Origin: Sphingomonas sp. PAMC26645
Lineage (GTDB): Bacteria > Pseudomonadota > Alphaproteobacteria > Sphingomonadales > Sphingomonadaceae
Direction of reading: 5' to 3'
DNA length: 64,000 nucleotides
Assembly: GCF_004795835.1 (NCBI RefSeq)
Contig: NZ_CP039249.1
Location: 3,199,001-3,263,000, forward strand
Shown here: piece after piece, positions 45,516-53,752 of the stretch
Layout of the letters: every line of letters begins with the position of its first letter
Numbering within the stretch: the first letter of the stretch is position 1
Translations under genes and position numbers: made by a program
Notes under the pieces: generated by a model
Database searches by the model: none
What the model saw: the letters and a program-made list of their open reading frames with translations, nothing else
Told to the model about the DNA's origin: nothing

Positions 45516-46609
45516 CACGACGCGTGCCCGTAATAGCTGCCGAACCGCGCACCGCCCTGGACGAACGACACGGCATTCAGCACGAGCTGGATATGCTCGC
45601 ACCCGTCGAGCAGGTTCACTGCCGCCCGCAATTCATTCTCGGGGGTGTGGTCGGCGCGAACGACGAGCATCACCTGCCCTACCCGCATCGCCAGCACCGA
45701 CGCCGGCGACGCAGCGAGCGCAGGCGGCGAATCGAAGATCACGACACGGCGCGGATTGGCCTCGAGCAGGCGCGCGATCACCGACTTGGTCCGCGCGCTG
45801 GCGAGCAGTTCGGTATCCATGCTGGTTTTGGACCCGGCAGGCAGGATCGAGAGATGCGGCACGTCGGTCTGGATGACGAGATCCTCGACGTCGATCCGGG
45901 TATCGCCCAGCGCATCGAGCAGTCCGGGGCCATCAGTGAGCCCGAGTTGCGCGACGACATCGGGCTTGGCGACGTCGGCATCGACCAGCAGCACTTCGGT
46001 ATCACGCTCGGCGGCGATCGAGAGCGCGAGGTTGATCGCGCAGAACGTCTTGCCGTCGCCGGGGCGCGCCGAGCAGACCAGGATCATGCGCGCCTTGTCG
46101 GCGCTGCCGCTCTCCGCGATCCGCGCGCCGGTGATCAGCAACTGCCGCTTGATCAGCCGGAATTCCTCGGCAAGCGGGCCGACGGGCGCACCGGGGACGA
46201 TCATGCCGTTCGCGGCCAGCATCCCGCGATCGATCCGCACGGTGTCGGATGCTTCGTCGGGCAGGTAGAATTCGTCGGGAAGCTCGTCACCGACCGGTGC
46301 GCGCAGTTCTTCCGGGATCGCGAGAAAGGTGGGGTCGACGAATTCGTGCGACGGCTCGGCCTCGGATACCGGCGCATACGTCGCAGCAGGCGTTTCTTCG
46401 ACCGGCGTTTCAGGCTTTGGCGATTCGAGCTCCGGCACCTCGACGACGGGCGGGACCTCGCGCGCGACCGCGGGCGCAACCGGCTGCGTCTCGACCTGCG
46501 GCGGAGTCGGCACGACGGTACCACGCAGCTGGGCGTGCGCGTTGAAATCATACACCTTGGCCGCTCGTTCGAGCAGCGAGGGTTCGCGATCAGGCTTCGT
46601 CACGGTCAT
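45515..46609 (-). CDS. XrtA-associated tyrosine autokinase (CpsD/Wzc-C type)
   Basis: This 364-aa BY-kinase controls chain length or export of the exopolysaccharide through autophosphorylation. About 140 Pro/Glu-rich residues precede the ATPase core with Walker A SARPGDGKTFCAIN (180-193), A' motif VLLVDADVAKPD, and Walker B VVIFDSPPAL. Near the C-terminus FGSYYGHAS supplies two tyrosines, a short cluster compared with classic BY kinases. The ATG lies 4 bases after the chain-length gene's stop. Confidence 0.85.
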   Translation of the reverse strand: MTVTKPDREPSLLERAAKVYDFNAHAQLRGTVVPTPPQVETQPVAPAVAREVPPVVEVPELESPKPETPVEETPAATYAPVSEAEPSHEFVDPTFLAIPEELRAPVGDELPDEFYLPDEASDTVRIDRGMLAANGMIVPGAPVGPLAEEFRLIKRQLLITGARIAESGSADKARMILVCSARPGDGKTFCAINLALSIAAERDTEVLLVDADVAKPDVVAQLGLTDGPGLLDALGDTRIDVEDLVIQTDVPHLSILPAGSKTSMDTELLASARTKSVIARLLEANPRRVVIFDSPPALAASPASVLAMRVGQVMLVVRADHTPENELRAAVNLLDGCEHIQLVLNAVSFVQGGARFGSYYGHAS

Positions 46610-46613
46610 CCCC

Positions 46614-48137
46614 CTATGCCGCCAGTCCGCGCTGGAGGATCTCGACCCCCAGCAACAAGACATAGGCGACGCCCAGTGCGGCCGTACCGCCCAGGAACAT
46701 CTTCAACTTGTGCCGACGCTGGCCGGATTGCACGCGCGTCACCACTTCGCCGATCGACCCGATCACCGGCATGCCTGCCCCCTTTTCGAGCCGCGCGGTC
46801 GTCGCGAACGTGGATCGCAGCTGCCCCATCGCGAAGGCCGCGCCGATTCCCGCCGCGAGTCCCGCGATCAGAACCCCCGTGAGTAGCAGCAATCTGTTCG
46901 GCGCGCTCGGCTTGCTCGGCATCGTCGGCGGATCGATCACGCTGAACTTCACGTGATCGCTCTGCGACTGCGCCTGGCCGACGATCGCGGTCTGCTCGCG
47001 CTGTTTAAGCAGCGCGTCGTACTGGTCCTTCAGCACCTGATAATCGCGATCGATCGAGCCCTGTTCGGCGGCGACTTCGGGATCGCCCGACAGCTTCGAA
47101 TTGAGCAGGTCGAGGTCGCCCTGCAACTGGCTCCGCCGCATCCGCAACGAGGCGACCGTGGCGGTGCGATCCGCGACCATCGACTGGAGCGACGCGTAGA
47201 GCGGGTTCTGCGCGCTGCCCCCTGCACTGCCGCCCGCCAGCGGCTCGCTGCGCGCCGCCGCGGTGGCCGATGCGAGCTGGCTCTTCAGCGCGATCACGTC
47301 GGGGTGGTTCTCGGTATAGCCGCGCGCGCGGGCGTCGGCGAGCTGACCCTGGATCGCCTGGAGCCGTGCGCGCGCCGGCCCGGCCGCGCCAGCGACGCCC
47401 CCCGTCCCCGCGACCGTTGCCGGCGTCCCGGCCATCTGGCCCTGGACCGCGGCTAGACTCGACTGCGCGGCGGCGAGATCGCCGTCGACCTGCGACATCT
47501 GCGACCGCGCGGCGCTGATCCGGTCGCTGACCGAACCCGTGCCGGGGAGAGCGCCGAGATAGCGGTTCTGGAAGTCGGCGCGCTTGGCCTCGGCATCGGC
47601 GAGCTGCTTCTGGCGCGAGGCGAGCTGCTGGTCGAGGAAGGTCAGGCTCTGCGTCGTCTTCGAGCGATCGCCGGCGAGGTTCTGCTCGACGAACAGGTCG
47701 ATCAGTTTCTGCGTGATCTGGCGTGCGAGCTTCGGGGTCGCCGCGCTGGTCGTGATCTGGAACAGATTATCCTGTTGCGACACGATCTTGATGTTCGGGG
47801 CCAGCGCCGCGACGCGGTCGGCGACGTCGCGGTCGCTCGACACGGTGTTCGCGAGATCGGTGCCGCGCACGACCTTTTCCAGGTTCACCGCGGAGATCAG
47901 CGTCGTGCGGATCGTGTCGACCGTCATCGGCGCGACCTGAGGTACGCCGTCCATACCCGAGGGCAGGATCGTCTGCATCTGCACGAACACCCGCGCGGTC
48001 GAATCGTAGCGGCTCGGGATCTGCGATACGACCAGCCAGCCGAGCACGCACACGCCCCATGCCACCGCGAGCGCCAGCCAGCGCCGCGTCCAGATCGCAT
48101 GCAGCGCGATCCGCACCTCGTCGTAGATCCCGTTCAT
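46614..48137 (-). CDS. XrtA-associated chain-length determinant (Wzz type)
   Basis: This 507-aa inner-membrane polysaccharide co-polymerase has an N-terminal helix (RWLALAVAWGVCVLGWLVVS), a long periplasmic coiled-coil region rich in Gln and Ala (FLDQQLASRQKQLADAEAKR), a proline-rich FSVIDPPTMPSKPSAPN just before the second helix, and another hydrophobic segment at the C-terminus. It partners with the adjacent autokinase and sets polymer length. It follows the export protein gene by 10 bases. Confidence 0.85.
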   Translation of the reverse strand: MNGIYDEVRIALHAIWTRRWLALAVAWGVCVLGWLVVSQIPSRYDSTARVFVQMQTILPSGMDGVPQVAPMTVDTIRTTLISAVNLEKVVRGTDLANTVSSDRDVADRVAALAPNIKIVSQQDNLFQITTSAATPKLARQITQKLIDLFVEQNLAGDRSKTTQSLTFLDQQLASRQKQLADAEAKRADFQNRYLGALPGTGSVSDRISAARSQMSQVDGDLAAAQSSLAAVQGQMAGTPATVAGTGGVAGAAGPARARLQAIQGQLADARARGYTENHPDVIALKSQLASATAAARSEPLAGGSAGGSAQNPLYASLQSMVADRTATVASLRMRRSQLQGDLDLLNSKLSGDPEVAAEQGSIDRDYQVLKDQYDALLKQREQTAIVGQAQSQSDHVKFSVIDPPTMPSKPSAPNRLLLLTGVLIAGLAAGIGAAFAMGQLRSTFATTARLEKGAGMPVIGSIGEVVTRVQSGQRRHKLKMFLGGTAALGVAYVLLLGVEILQRGLAA

Positions 48138-48147
48138 CCCGATCGCC

Positions 48148-48792
48148 TCAGAACATCGATTCGGGGATGATGATCACGTCGCCCGGCGCGAGCCGGACGT
48201 TGGCCGACGAATCGCCCTTCTTCAGCAGGTTGTTGATCTGCAACCCGAACTCGGTCTGCTTGCCGGTCGCGCGATCGTAGCGCACCAGCCGTGCCTTGTT
48301 GCCCGCCGCATACTGGCTGAGGCCGCCGACCGCGATCATCGCATCGAGCAACGTCATGTTGGCGCGGTACGGGATCGACGCGGGCTTCTCGGTCGCGCCG
48401 ACGATGCGGACCTGCTGGCTGTACGTGCCGCTGAAATTCTCCACGATCACCGAGACGATGGGGTCCTTGATATAGGCCCCCAGCGCCTTCTTGATGTCGT
48501 CGCTGAGCATCGCGGGGGTCTTGCCGACCGCGGGCAGGTCGTTGATCAGCGGCGTCGTGATCCGGCCGTCGGGACGCACCTGGACCTTCGACGACAGCTC
48601 GGGATTGCGCCAGACGAAGATGTTGAGCTGATCGAGCGGGCCGATCACATATTCCTCGCCCGGCAATTCCTGCTTCGCGACGAACGAGGCGGGCGGCAAG
48701 GCGGGCGGCGTGCTGCCGGTCGTGCACGCGCCGAGCGTGGTCGCGGCGAGGCCTAGGGTCAGCAGGGATTTCGATACAGATCCGAAACGCAT
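48148..48792 (-). CDS. polysaccharide export lipoprotein (Wza type)
   Basis: This 214-aa lipoprotein has a signal peptide with lipobox LGAC (LAATTLGACTTG), a Poly_export domain (YVIGPLDQLNIFVWRNPELS, VRPDGRITTPLIND) and a SLBB domain (VRIVGATEKPASIPYRANMT with DAMIAVGGLSQYA). It forms the outer-membrane end of the EPS export channel. AGGAGAA before the chosen ATG decides the start; the frame stays open further upstream with unlikely sequence. The 140 bases before it probably carry a promoter. Confidence 0.85.
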   Translation of the reverse strand: MRFGSVSKSLLTLGLAATTLGACTTGSTPPALPPASFVAKQELPGEEYVIGPLDQLNIFVWRNPELSSKVQVRPDGRITTPLINDLPAVGKTPAMLSDDIKKALGAYIKDPIVSVIVENFSGTYSQQVRIVGATEKPASIPYRANMTLLDAMIAVGGLSQYAAGNKARLVRYDRATGKQTEFGLQINNLLKKGDSSANVRLAPGDVIIIPESMF

Positions 48793-48932
48793 GGGTAACT
48801 TTCTCCTGGCGCCGCACCGTCCATCGGTTGCCCGACGGGCGGCTAACTCAGCCTTCGCTATGCAAGTAACAGGTGAAGATAGCGTTAGGAGCGCCCCGTA
48901 ACCATGCCCCGCCAAGGCACTGCAACTGCGCC

Positions 48933-50156
48933 TTATATACCAGTAACGATCTCGGACGCTGGTGGATGCCCGAGAAACGCAGTCGGGCTGGCGCTCGCCC
49001 CGTAGGCGCCGGCCATGAAGATTGCGATCAGGTCGCCGACGTGGACGGGGGGGAGCGCGACCTTGTCGCCGAGGCGGTCGAGCGGGGTGCAGAGCGGACC
49101 GACGACGGAGACGGTTTCGGTCGGCGTGTGGCCCATCCGGGCGGCGACCGCGATCGGGTAGTTGCGGCGAACGACGGTGCCGAAATTGCCGCTCGCCGCC
49201 AGTTGATGGTTGAGGCCGCCGTCGACGACGACGAAGGTCTCGCCCTGGCTTTGCTTTATGTCGATGACGCGGGTGAGGTAGACGCCTGCTTCCGCCACGA
49301 GCCAGCGGCCGAGTTCGATCGCGAATCGGGTTTTGGCGAGGATCGCGGGGCGGGATGCGAGTGCTTCGGCCAGCGCCTTGCCGACGCGTTCGACGTCGAG
49401 CGCCGCGTCGCCGGCGAAGTACGGCACGCCGAAACCGCCACCGAGGTTGACGAGTGGGGGGGCGACGCTCGCCTCCTCTGCCAATCGCGCCGCGAGTGCG
49501 ATCGTCGCGGCCTGCGTCTCGATGATCGCAGCGGGATCGAGCGCCTGGCTGCCAGCGTAGATATGGAACCCGCGCCAGTCCGCGCCCGCTGCGACGATCG
49601 CCTTTACGAGCGCTGCCGCCCGTACCGCATCGACCCCGAACGGCGACGCGCGACCGCCCATCCGCATGCCCGATCCGCGGAGTTCGATATCTGGGTTCAC
49701 GCGGACCGCCATGCGCGGTGTTTGTCCGAGGCGGTCGCCGATCGCGAACGCCCGCGCCGCCTCGCCTTCCGATTCGACGTTGAGCGTGGCGCCGGCGGTG
49801 ATCGCGGCGGCGAGTTCGTCGTCGCGCTTGCCGGGCCCGGCGAAACTGATCGACGCTGCCGGTTTCACGATCATAGCCTTCGCGAGTTCGCCCGAGGAGG
49901 CGACGTCGAGCCCGTCTACCAGCGGGGCGATCGCGGTCAGCAGGTCGGCGTGTGGATTGGCCTTGATGGCGTAATGGAGGTCGATCGCCGGCATCGCTGC
50001 TCTGAAGCGTGCGATGCGGGCGGCTACGATCTCCATGCCGTAGACGAACAACGGGGTGTCGCCTGCGTGCACGGCCCAGTCGTCAGCAGACCGGCCGCCA
50101 ATTTTCAGCACCCCGCTCTGCGAAAACTCCGGCGGAAGAGGACCCATCGGTTTCAT
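48933..50156 (-). CDS. XrtA-associated PLP-dependent decarboxylase
   Basis: This 407-aa fold-III PLP enzyme resembles diaminopimelate/ornithine decarboxylases and the TIGR03099 group of exosortase A loci. The PLP lysine lies in LHYAIKANPHADLL (Lys65); the phosphate-binding glycine region is VNLGGGFGVPYF and the C-terminal barrel contains VGPLCTPLDRL. Its substrate is unknown; it may act with the neighbouring acyl-CoA ligase and carrier protein. The start overlaps the ligase stop (ATGA). The frame stays open upstream through a palindromic repeat, but the usual N-terminus begins at this ATG. Confidence 0.85.
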   Translation of the reverse strand: MKPMGPLPPEFSQSGVLKIGGRSADDWAVHAGDTPLFVYGMEIVAARIARFRAAMPAIDLHYAIKANPHADLLTAIAPLVDGLDVASSGELAKAMIVKPAASISFAGPGKRDDELAAAITAGATLNVESEGEAARAFAIGDRLGQTPRMAVRVNPDIELRGSGMRMGGRASPFGVDAVRAAALVKAIVAAGADWRGFHIYAGSQALDPAAIIETQAATIALAARLAEEASVAPPLVNLGGGFGVPYFAGDAALDVERVGKALAEALASRPAILAKTRFAIELGRWLVAEAGVYLTRVIDIKQSQGETFVVVDGGLNHQLAASGNFGTVVRRNYPIAVAARMGHTPTETVSVVGPLCTPLDRLGDKVALPPVHVGDLIAIFMAGAYGASASPTAFLGHPPASEIVTGI

Positions 50157-51793
50157 GACGCGCTCCCTTCCGTGTTCCCCCGCGAAGGCGGGGGCCCAGA
50201 CTGGACTCCCGCCTTCGCGGGAGAACAAGCTTTTACCTCCGACGCAATGGCAGACCGGTCCAACTTCCCATTGGCATTACGCGGTAATTCATCCCGCCAT
50301 AGATACACACCCGGCTGCATGAAGCTCGGCAGAGCCGTCCGCAATCGCGCCCGCAACGCCGGCTCCTCACCCGCATCCCCGGCCAGCATCACGACGATCG
50401 CCTGCCCCAGCCGCTCGTCCGGCACACCGACCGCGACCGCCTCGCGCGCTTCGCCGCCTGCCAGCACCGCCTCCTCGACCTCGAGCGGGCTGATCCGGTT
50501 GCCTGCGCTCTTGATCATCTCATCGTCGCGGCCGACGAATCGGAGCAGGCCGTCCTCGCCCTCGACGACGGTATCCCCCGACCAGACCGCCATGCCGTTG
50601 CCACCGGGCGCCGGGCGGAACCGCTGCGCCGTCCGCTCCGCATCCTGCCAATAGCCTTGGGCGACGAGTGGCCCCGAATGCACGAGTTCCCCCGCCTCCC
50701 CCGGCGCAGCGCGCGTGCCGTCGGGTTTCACCACCGAAACCTCGGCAAACGGGATCGCCCGCCCCATCGCGTCGGGATGCGTATCGATCAGCGCCGGGTC
50801 GAGATAGGTCGACCGGAACGCCTCGGTCAGGCCGTACATGGCGTACACTTCCGCCGTCGGGAACCGCTCGCGCAGGCCCCGCACGAGTCGCGGCGTCAGC
50901 GCGCCGCCCGAGTTGGTCAGGCGTTTCAACCGAGCGGCGGTTTCCACCGGCCACTCCGCTTCCAGCAATTGCACCCACAGAGGCGGCACGCCCGCCAAGG
51001 TCGTCGCCTCGACCCGCTCGACCGCCTTCACGACATCGCGTGCGACGAGGTAGTCGAGCGGCGCTACCGACGCGCCGGCTGCCCATGTGGAGAACAGCTG
51101 GTTTTGGCCGTAGTCGAACGACAAGGGCAGGACGCCGAGCACGCGGTCTTCAGGCTCCAGCTTCAGATAGTGCGCGACGGAGATCGCGCCGAGCCACAGG
51201 TTGGCGTGGCTTAGCATCACGCCTTTCGGCCGGCCGGTGGATCCGGACGTGTAGAGGATCGCGGCCAGGGTATCGGGGTCGGCGTCGGAGGGACTCATCA
51301 TCTCGTTCCCCCGCGGAGGCGGAGGGTTGGGAATCACGAGCGTCGCGCTTTGCAATCCTGGCCCCCCGCGTTCGCGAGGGAACAGAGAAAGAAGATCGGC
51401 TTCGTCCACGGTCGCGCAGCCATCCGGTACGTCGCCATCGTCTAGCGTGCCGGCTCGCACGCTTTGGGTCACCAGTAGGCGAGCGCCGCTGTCCCCCAGG
51501 ATATGCGCCACCTGCGCTCGCCGGAGCAGTGGGTTGACCGGGACATGCACCAGCCCTGCCCGCGCCGTCGCGAGCGGCATCAGGCAGGCGACGCGCGTCT
51601 TCGGCAGCCACGTCGCGACGCGGTCGCCGGCCGACAGCCCTCGGCCAGCGAGCCACCCCGCCAATGCACCGACGCCTGCCTCAAGCTCGGCAAACGTCAT
51701 CGCGCCCGCCTTGTCGACCAGCGCAATCGCGTCAGGCGCACCACGCAGTGCGATGTGGTCGATAGGGTACGGCTTGGGGTCGAGCGCGATCAT
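50153..51793 (-). CDS. XrtA-associated acyl-CoA ligase (AMP-forming)
   Basis: This 546-aa ANL-superfamily enzyme resembles the TIGR03098 group. The AMP-binding motif LYTSGSTGRPKGVMLSH, VYAMYGLTEAFRSTY, GDTVVEGEDGLLRFVGRDDE and the C-terminal catalytic lysine region (PRNANGKLDRS) are all present. Two repeat-derived stretches interrupt the normal sequence: residues about 137-164 (FPRERGGPGLQ...NPPPPRGNE) and the C-terminal tail (CSPAKAGVQSGPPPSRGN). It probably activates an acyl group for the divergent acyl carrier protein or for PLP-enzyme chemistry. Confidence 0.85.
   Translation of the reverse strand: MIALDPKPYPIDHIALRGAPDAIALVDKAGAMTFAELEAGVGALAGWLAGRGLSAGDRVATWLPKTRVACLMPLATARAGLVHVPVNPLLRRAQVAHILGDSGARLLVTQSVRAGTLDDGDVPDGCATVDEADLLSLFPRERGGPGLQSATLVIPNPPPPRGNEMMSPSDADPDTLAAILYTSGSTGRPKGVMLSHANLWLGAISVAHYLKLEPEDRVLGVLPLSFDYGQNQLFSTWAAGASVAPLDYLVARDVVKAVERVEATTLAGVPPLWVQLLEAEWPVETAARLKRLTNSGGALTPRLVRGLRERFPTAEVYAMYGLTEAFRSTYLDPALIDTHPDAMGRAIPFAEVSVVKPDGTRAAPGEAGELVHSGPLVAQGYWQDAERTAQRFRPAPGGNGMAVWSGDTVVEGEDGLLRFVGRDDEMIKSAGNRISPLEVEEAVLAGGEAREAVAVGVPDERLGQAIVVMLAGDAGEEPALRARLRTALPSFMQPGVYLWRDELPRNANGKLDRSAIASEVKACSPAKAGVQSGPPPSRGNTEGSAS
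50173..50227. repeat. short palindromic repeat, family B copy 2, coding
   Basis: GTTCCCCCGCGAAGGCGGGG, CCCAGACTGGACT and CCCGCCTTCGCGGGAGAAC form a hairpin almost identical to the one at 25638. It encodes the C-terminal extension of the acyl-CoA ligase and lies just upstream of the PLP decarboxylase start. Confidence 0.8.
51304..51384. repeat. palindromic repeat, diverged family B copy, coding
   Basis: GTTCCCCCGCGGAGGCGGAG and CCCCCCGCGTTCGCGAGGGAAC pair as outer arms around a 40-base middle. It is in frame within the acyl-CoA ligase gene before the AMP-binding motif. Confidence 0.65.
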
Positions 51794-51887
51794 GACGCCT
51801 TAATAGCGCCAAGCCCCCCTTAGCGCGAACCCGTTGCCGAATTCACCCCCACACGCTAGCGGGGCCGGGTTCGTAACCGTTCAGGCG

Positions 51888-52166
51888 ATGCTCGTGATCT
51901 TCGAAGGCACTTCCCAAGTCGAAACGACGGTACGCGCCGTCCTCGCCGATATCCTCGGTCTGAGCGCGGACCGCGTCGCTGCGTTCACCGCCGACACACC
52001 GCTGTTCGGCGCGCTGCCAGAACTCGATTCGATGGCGGTGGCGAGTGTGCTGACCGAACTCGAAGACCGTCTCGGCATCCTGATCGAGGACGACGAGATC
52101 GACGGCGAGATGCTCGAGACGTTCGGCGCGCTGGTCCAGTTTGCCGCGAGCAAGGCACTGGTCTAG
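51888..52166 (+). CDS. XrtA-associated acyl carrier protein
   Basis: This 92-aa acyl carrier protein has the phosphopantetheine attachment serine in LPELDSMAVASVL and the usual four-helix acidic composition (TVRAVLADILGLSADR at the start, EDRLGILIEDDEI after it). In exosortase A loci it works with the AMP-forming ligase encoded divergently about 95 bases away. A longer frame upstream is open; the ATG at this position gives a standard-length ACP. Confidence 0.85.
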   Translation: MLVIFEGTSQVETTVRAVLADILGLSADRVAAFTADTPLFGALPELDSMAVASVLTELEDRLGILIEDDEIDGEMLETFGALVQFAASKALV

Positions 52167-52195
52167 CCTTAACGGGGGGTCTAGCCTCACCCGGG

Positions 52196-52873
52196 ATGAC
52201 CGCCCTGCGCTTCGATACCTATGACTGGAGCGGCGGCCGCGAAGCGATGCTGCGGTTCGGCCCCGATGCCGGCCCGATCGTCATCGCCGCACTCCCGCTG
52301 TTCGAGGAAGCGAACCGCACCCGCCAGTTCCTCGTCACGATTTTACGCAAACTTGCTGATCATGGGATCGGCAGCGTGCTTCCCGATCTGCCCGGCACCG
52401 GCGAGAGCATCGTCGTCACTGGCGAAGCGCGACTCCGCAACCAGCGGACAGCCTATATTGAGCTTGCTCACCGACTTGGCCGGAACACTTACGGCATTTC
52501 GATAAGAAGCGGCGCGCTCTTCGATACCGACGCGACCCTCGCCGGACGATGGCAGCTATCCGCGCAAACCGGCGAAGACGTGTTGCGTGAGTTGGATCGC
52601 ACGCGAGTAACGTCACGGTCCGATCCCGCCAACAAAACCGAGTATGCGGGCAACACGCTGTCCCGCGAAATGCTAGCCGACCTCCACGACACCAAATCCT
52701 ATGCTGGAGCCGGCCCCCTGCGCGTTGTCAGGCTCGAATCCGACCCGCGCGACGCAGACGTGAAATATGCTGCATCACCCCTGTGGCGCCGGTCAGAGCC
52801 GGACAATGATATCGCATTGGCTCAGATACTTGCCGGCGACATCTCGAACTGGATCGCATCATGCGAACGCTGA
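52196..52873 (+). CDS. XrtA-associated hydrolase 2-like protein, short
   Basis: This 225-aa protein resembles the N-terminal half of exosortase A-associated alpha/beta hydrolases: IVIAALPLFEEANRTRQFLV and VLPDLPGTGESIV match the PPF-E-N-R and DLxGxGxS patterns. No clear nucleophile elbow (GxSxG) follows, so it may be non-catalytic or diverged. It lies 29 bases after the ACP gene and overlaps the next hydrolase gene by 13 bases. Confidence 0.65.
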   Translation: MTALRFDTYDWSGGREAMLRFGPDAGPIVIAALPLFEEANRTRQFLVTILRKLADHGIGSVLPDLPGTGESIVVTGEARLRNQRTAYIELAHRLGRNTYGISIRSGALFDTDATLAGRWQLSAQTGEDVLRELDRTRVTSRSDPANKTEYAGNTLSREMLADLHDTKSYAGAGPLRVVRLESDPRDADVKYAASPLWRRSEPDNDIALAQILAGDISNWIASCER

Positions 52874-53637
52874 TCGCGTTCGTTTGCGAAGGCGAAACCC
52901 TTGCTGCAACGCTGGACGAGGCAGACGGATCTACAGGGTTGCTCATCGTGTCCGGCGGCAATGAAATTCGCAGCGGCGCCCATCGCGGCATGGCGATGCT
53001 GGCGCATCGACTGGCCTCCGCTGGCATACCCGTGTTCCGTTACGACCGCCGCGGCGTTGGAGACTCGACGGGCGACAATAAGGGCTTCCTTAACGCCGAA
53101 CCTGACCTGATCGCAGCCGCCGCCGCGTTCCACCGCGCGGCACCTAGTGTCACTCGACTGGTCGGCTTCGGCAATTGCGACGCTGCCAGCACGATCGTGC
53201 TGTTCGGACGATCGGCGGGGATCGACCGGATCATCGTCGCCAACCCCTGGGTCGTCCAACCGATCGACGACCTGCCCCCGGCCGACGCGATCAGCGCCCG
53301 CTATCACAGCGCGCTTCGCGACCCCGCGACCTGGCGACGCGCGCTGACAGGGCAGGTCAGCTTTACCAAGTTTCTCAGAGGCTTGAAAAGGGTTGTGACC
53401 GCCAAGACTGAAGAGCGTGCTTCACTAGCGACCAACGTCTTGACCGCGCTTGACGGCTGGCACGACGACGCCGCCATCGTCCTTGCGACAGGCGACGCGA
53501 CCGCGATCGCCTTTGCCGCACGGTATCGCGGTGGCGCGAAAGTGAATCGGTTCGACACGGCGTCACATAGTTTTGCCGGGGCGGAGAACGCCGCAACGCT
53601 CTACGCCGCGATCATCGACGGGATCGAGCAAGAGTAG
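52861..53637 (+). CDS. XrtA-associated hydrolase 1
   Basis: This 258-aa alpha/beta-hydrolase-like protein fits the TIGR03100 exosortase A group: LLIVSGGNEIRSGAHRGMA, FRYDRRGVGDSTGDNKGF and VGFGNCDAASTIVLFGRS at the elbow, where Cys replaces the usual nucleophile serine. A late HSFAGAENAATLYAAI supplies the histidine. It is the third gene of the plus-strand ACP unit. Its role in EPS or protein anchoring is unknown. Confidence 0.75.
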   Translation: MRTLIAFVCEGETLAATLDEADGSTGLLIVSGGNEIRSGAHRGMAMLAHRLASAGIPVFRYDRRGVGDSTGDNKGFLNAEPDLIAAAAAFHRAAPSVTRLVGFGNCDAASTIVLFGRSAGIDRIIVANPWVVQPIDDLPPADAISARYHSALRDPATWRRALTGQVSFTKFLRGLKRVVTAKTEERASLATNVLTALDGWHDDAAIVLATGDATAIAFAARYRGGAKVNRFDTASHSFAGAENAATLYAAIIDGIEQE

Positions 53638-53703
53638 CTGCTCGGGTCCTGATGAACGCAGGACCAGAGCCATAACCGCTATCGTTTAGAAACCTGGATC
53701 CTG

Positions 53704-53742
53704 ACTTTCGTCAGGATGACGATGACGATGACGATGACGAAG
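53704..53742. repeat. short tandem repeat (GACGAT units) after a small hairpin
   Basis: A small inverted repeat (CCTGACTTTCGTCAGG) runs into about four copies of GACGAT between the end of hydrolase 1 and the end of trxB. It may be part of a dispersed repeat and a bidirectional terminator region. Confidence 0.5.
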
Positions 53743-53752
53743 GACGCGGGCG

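Noticed and set aside
48873..50654. A 593-codon plus-strand frame
   Set aside because: It is antisense to the PLP decarboxylase and the ligase tail; the composition is typical of high-GC shadow frames.
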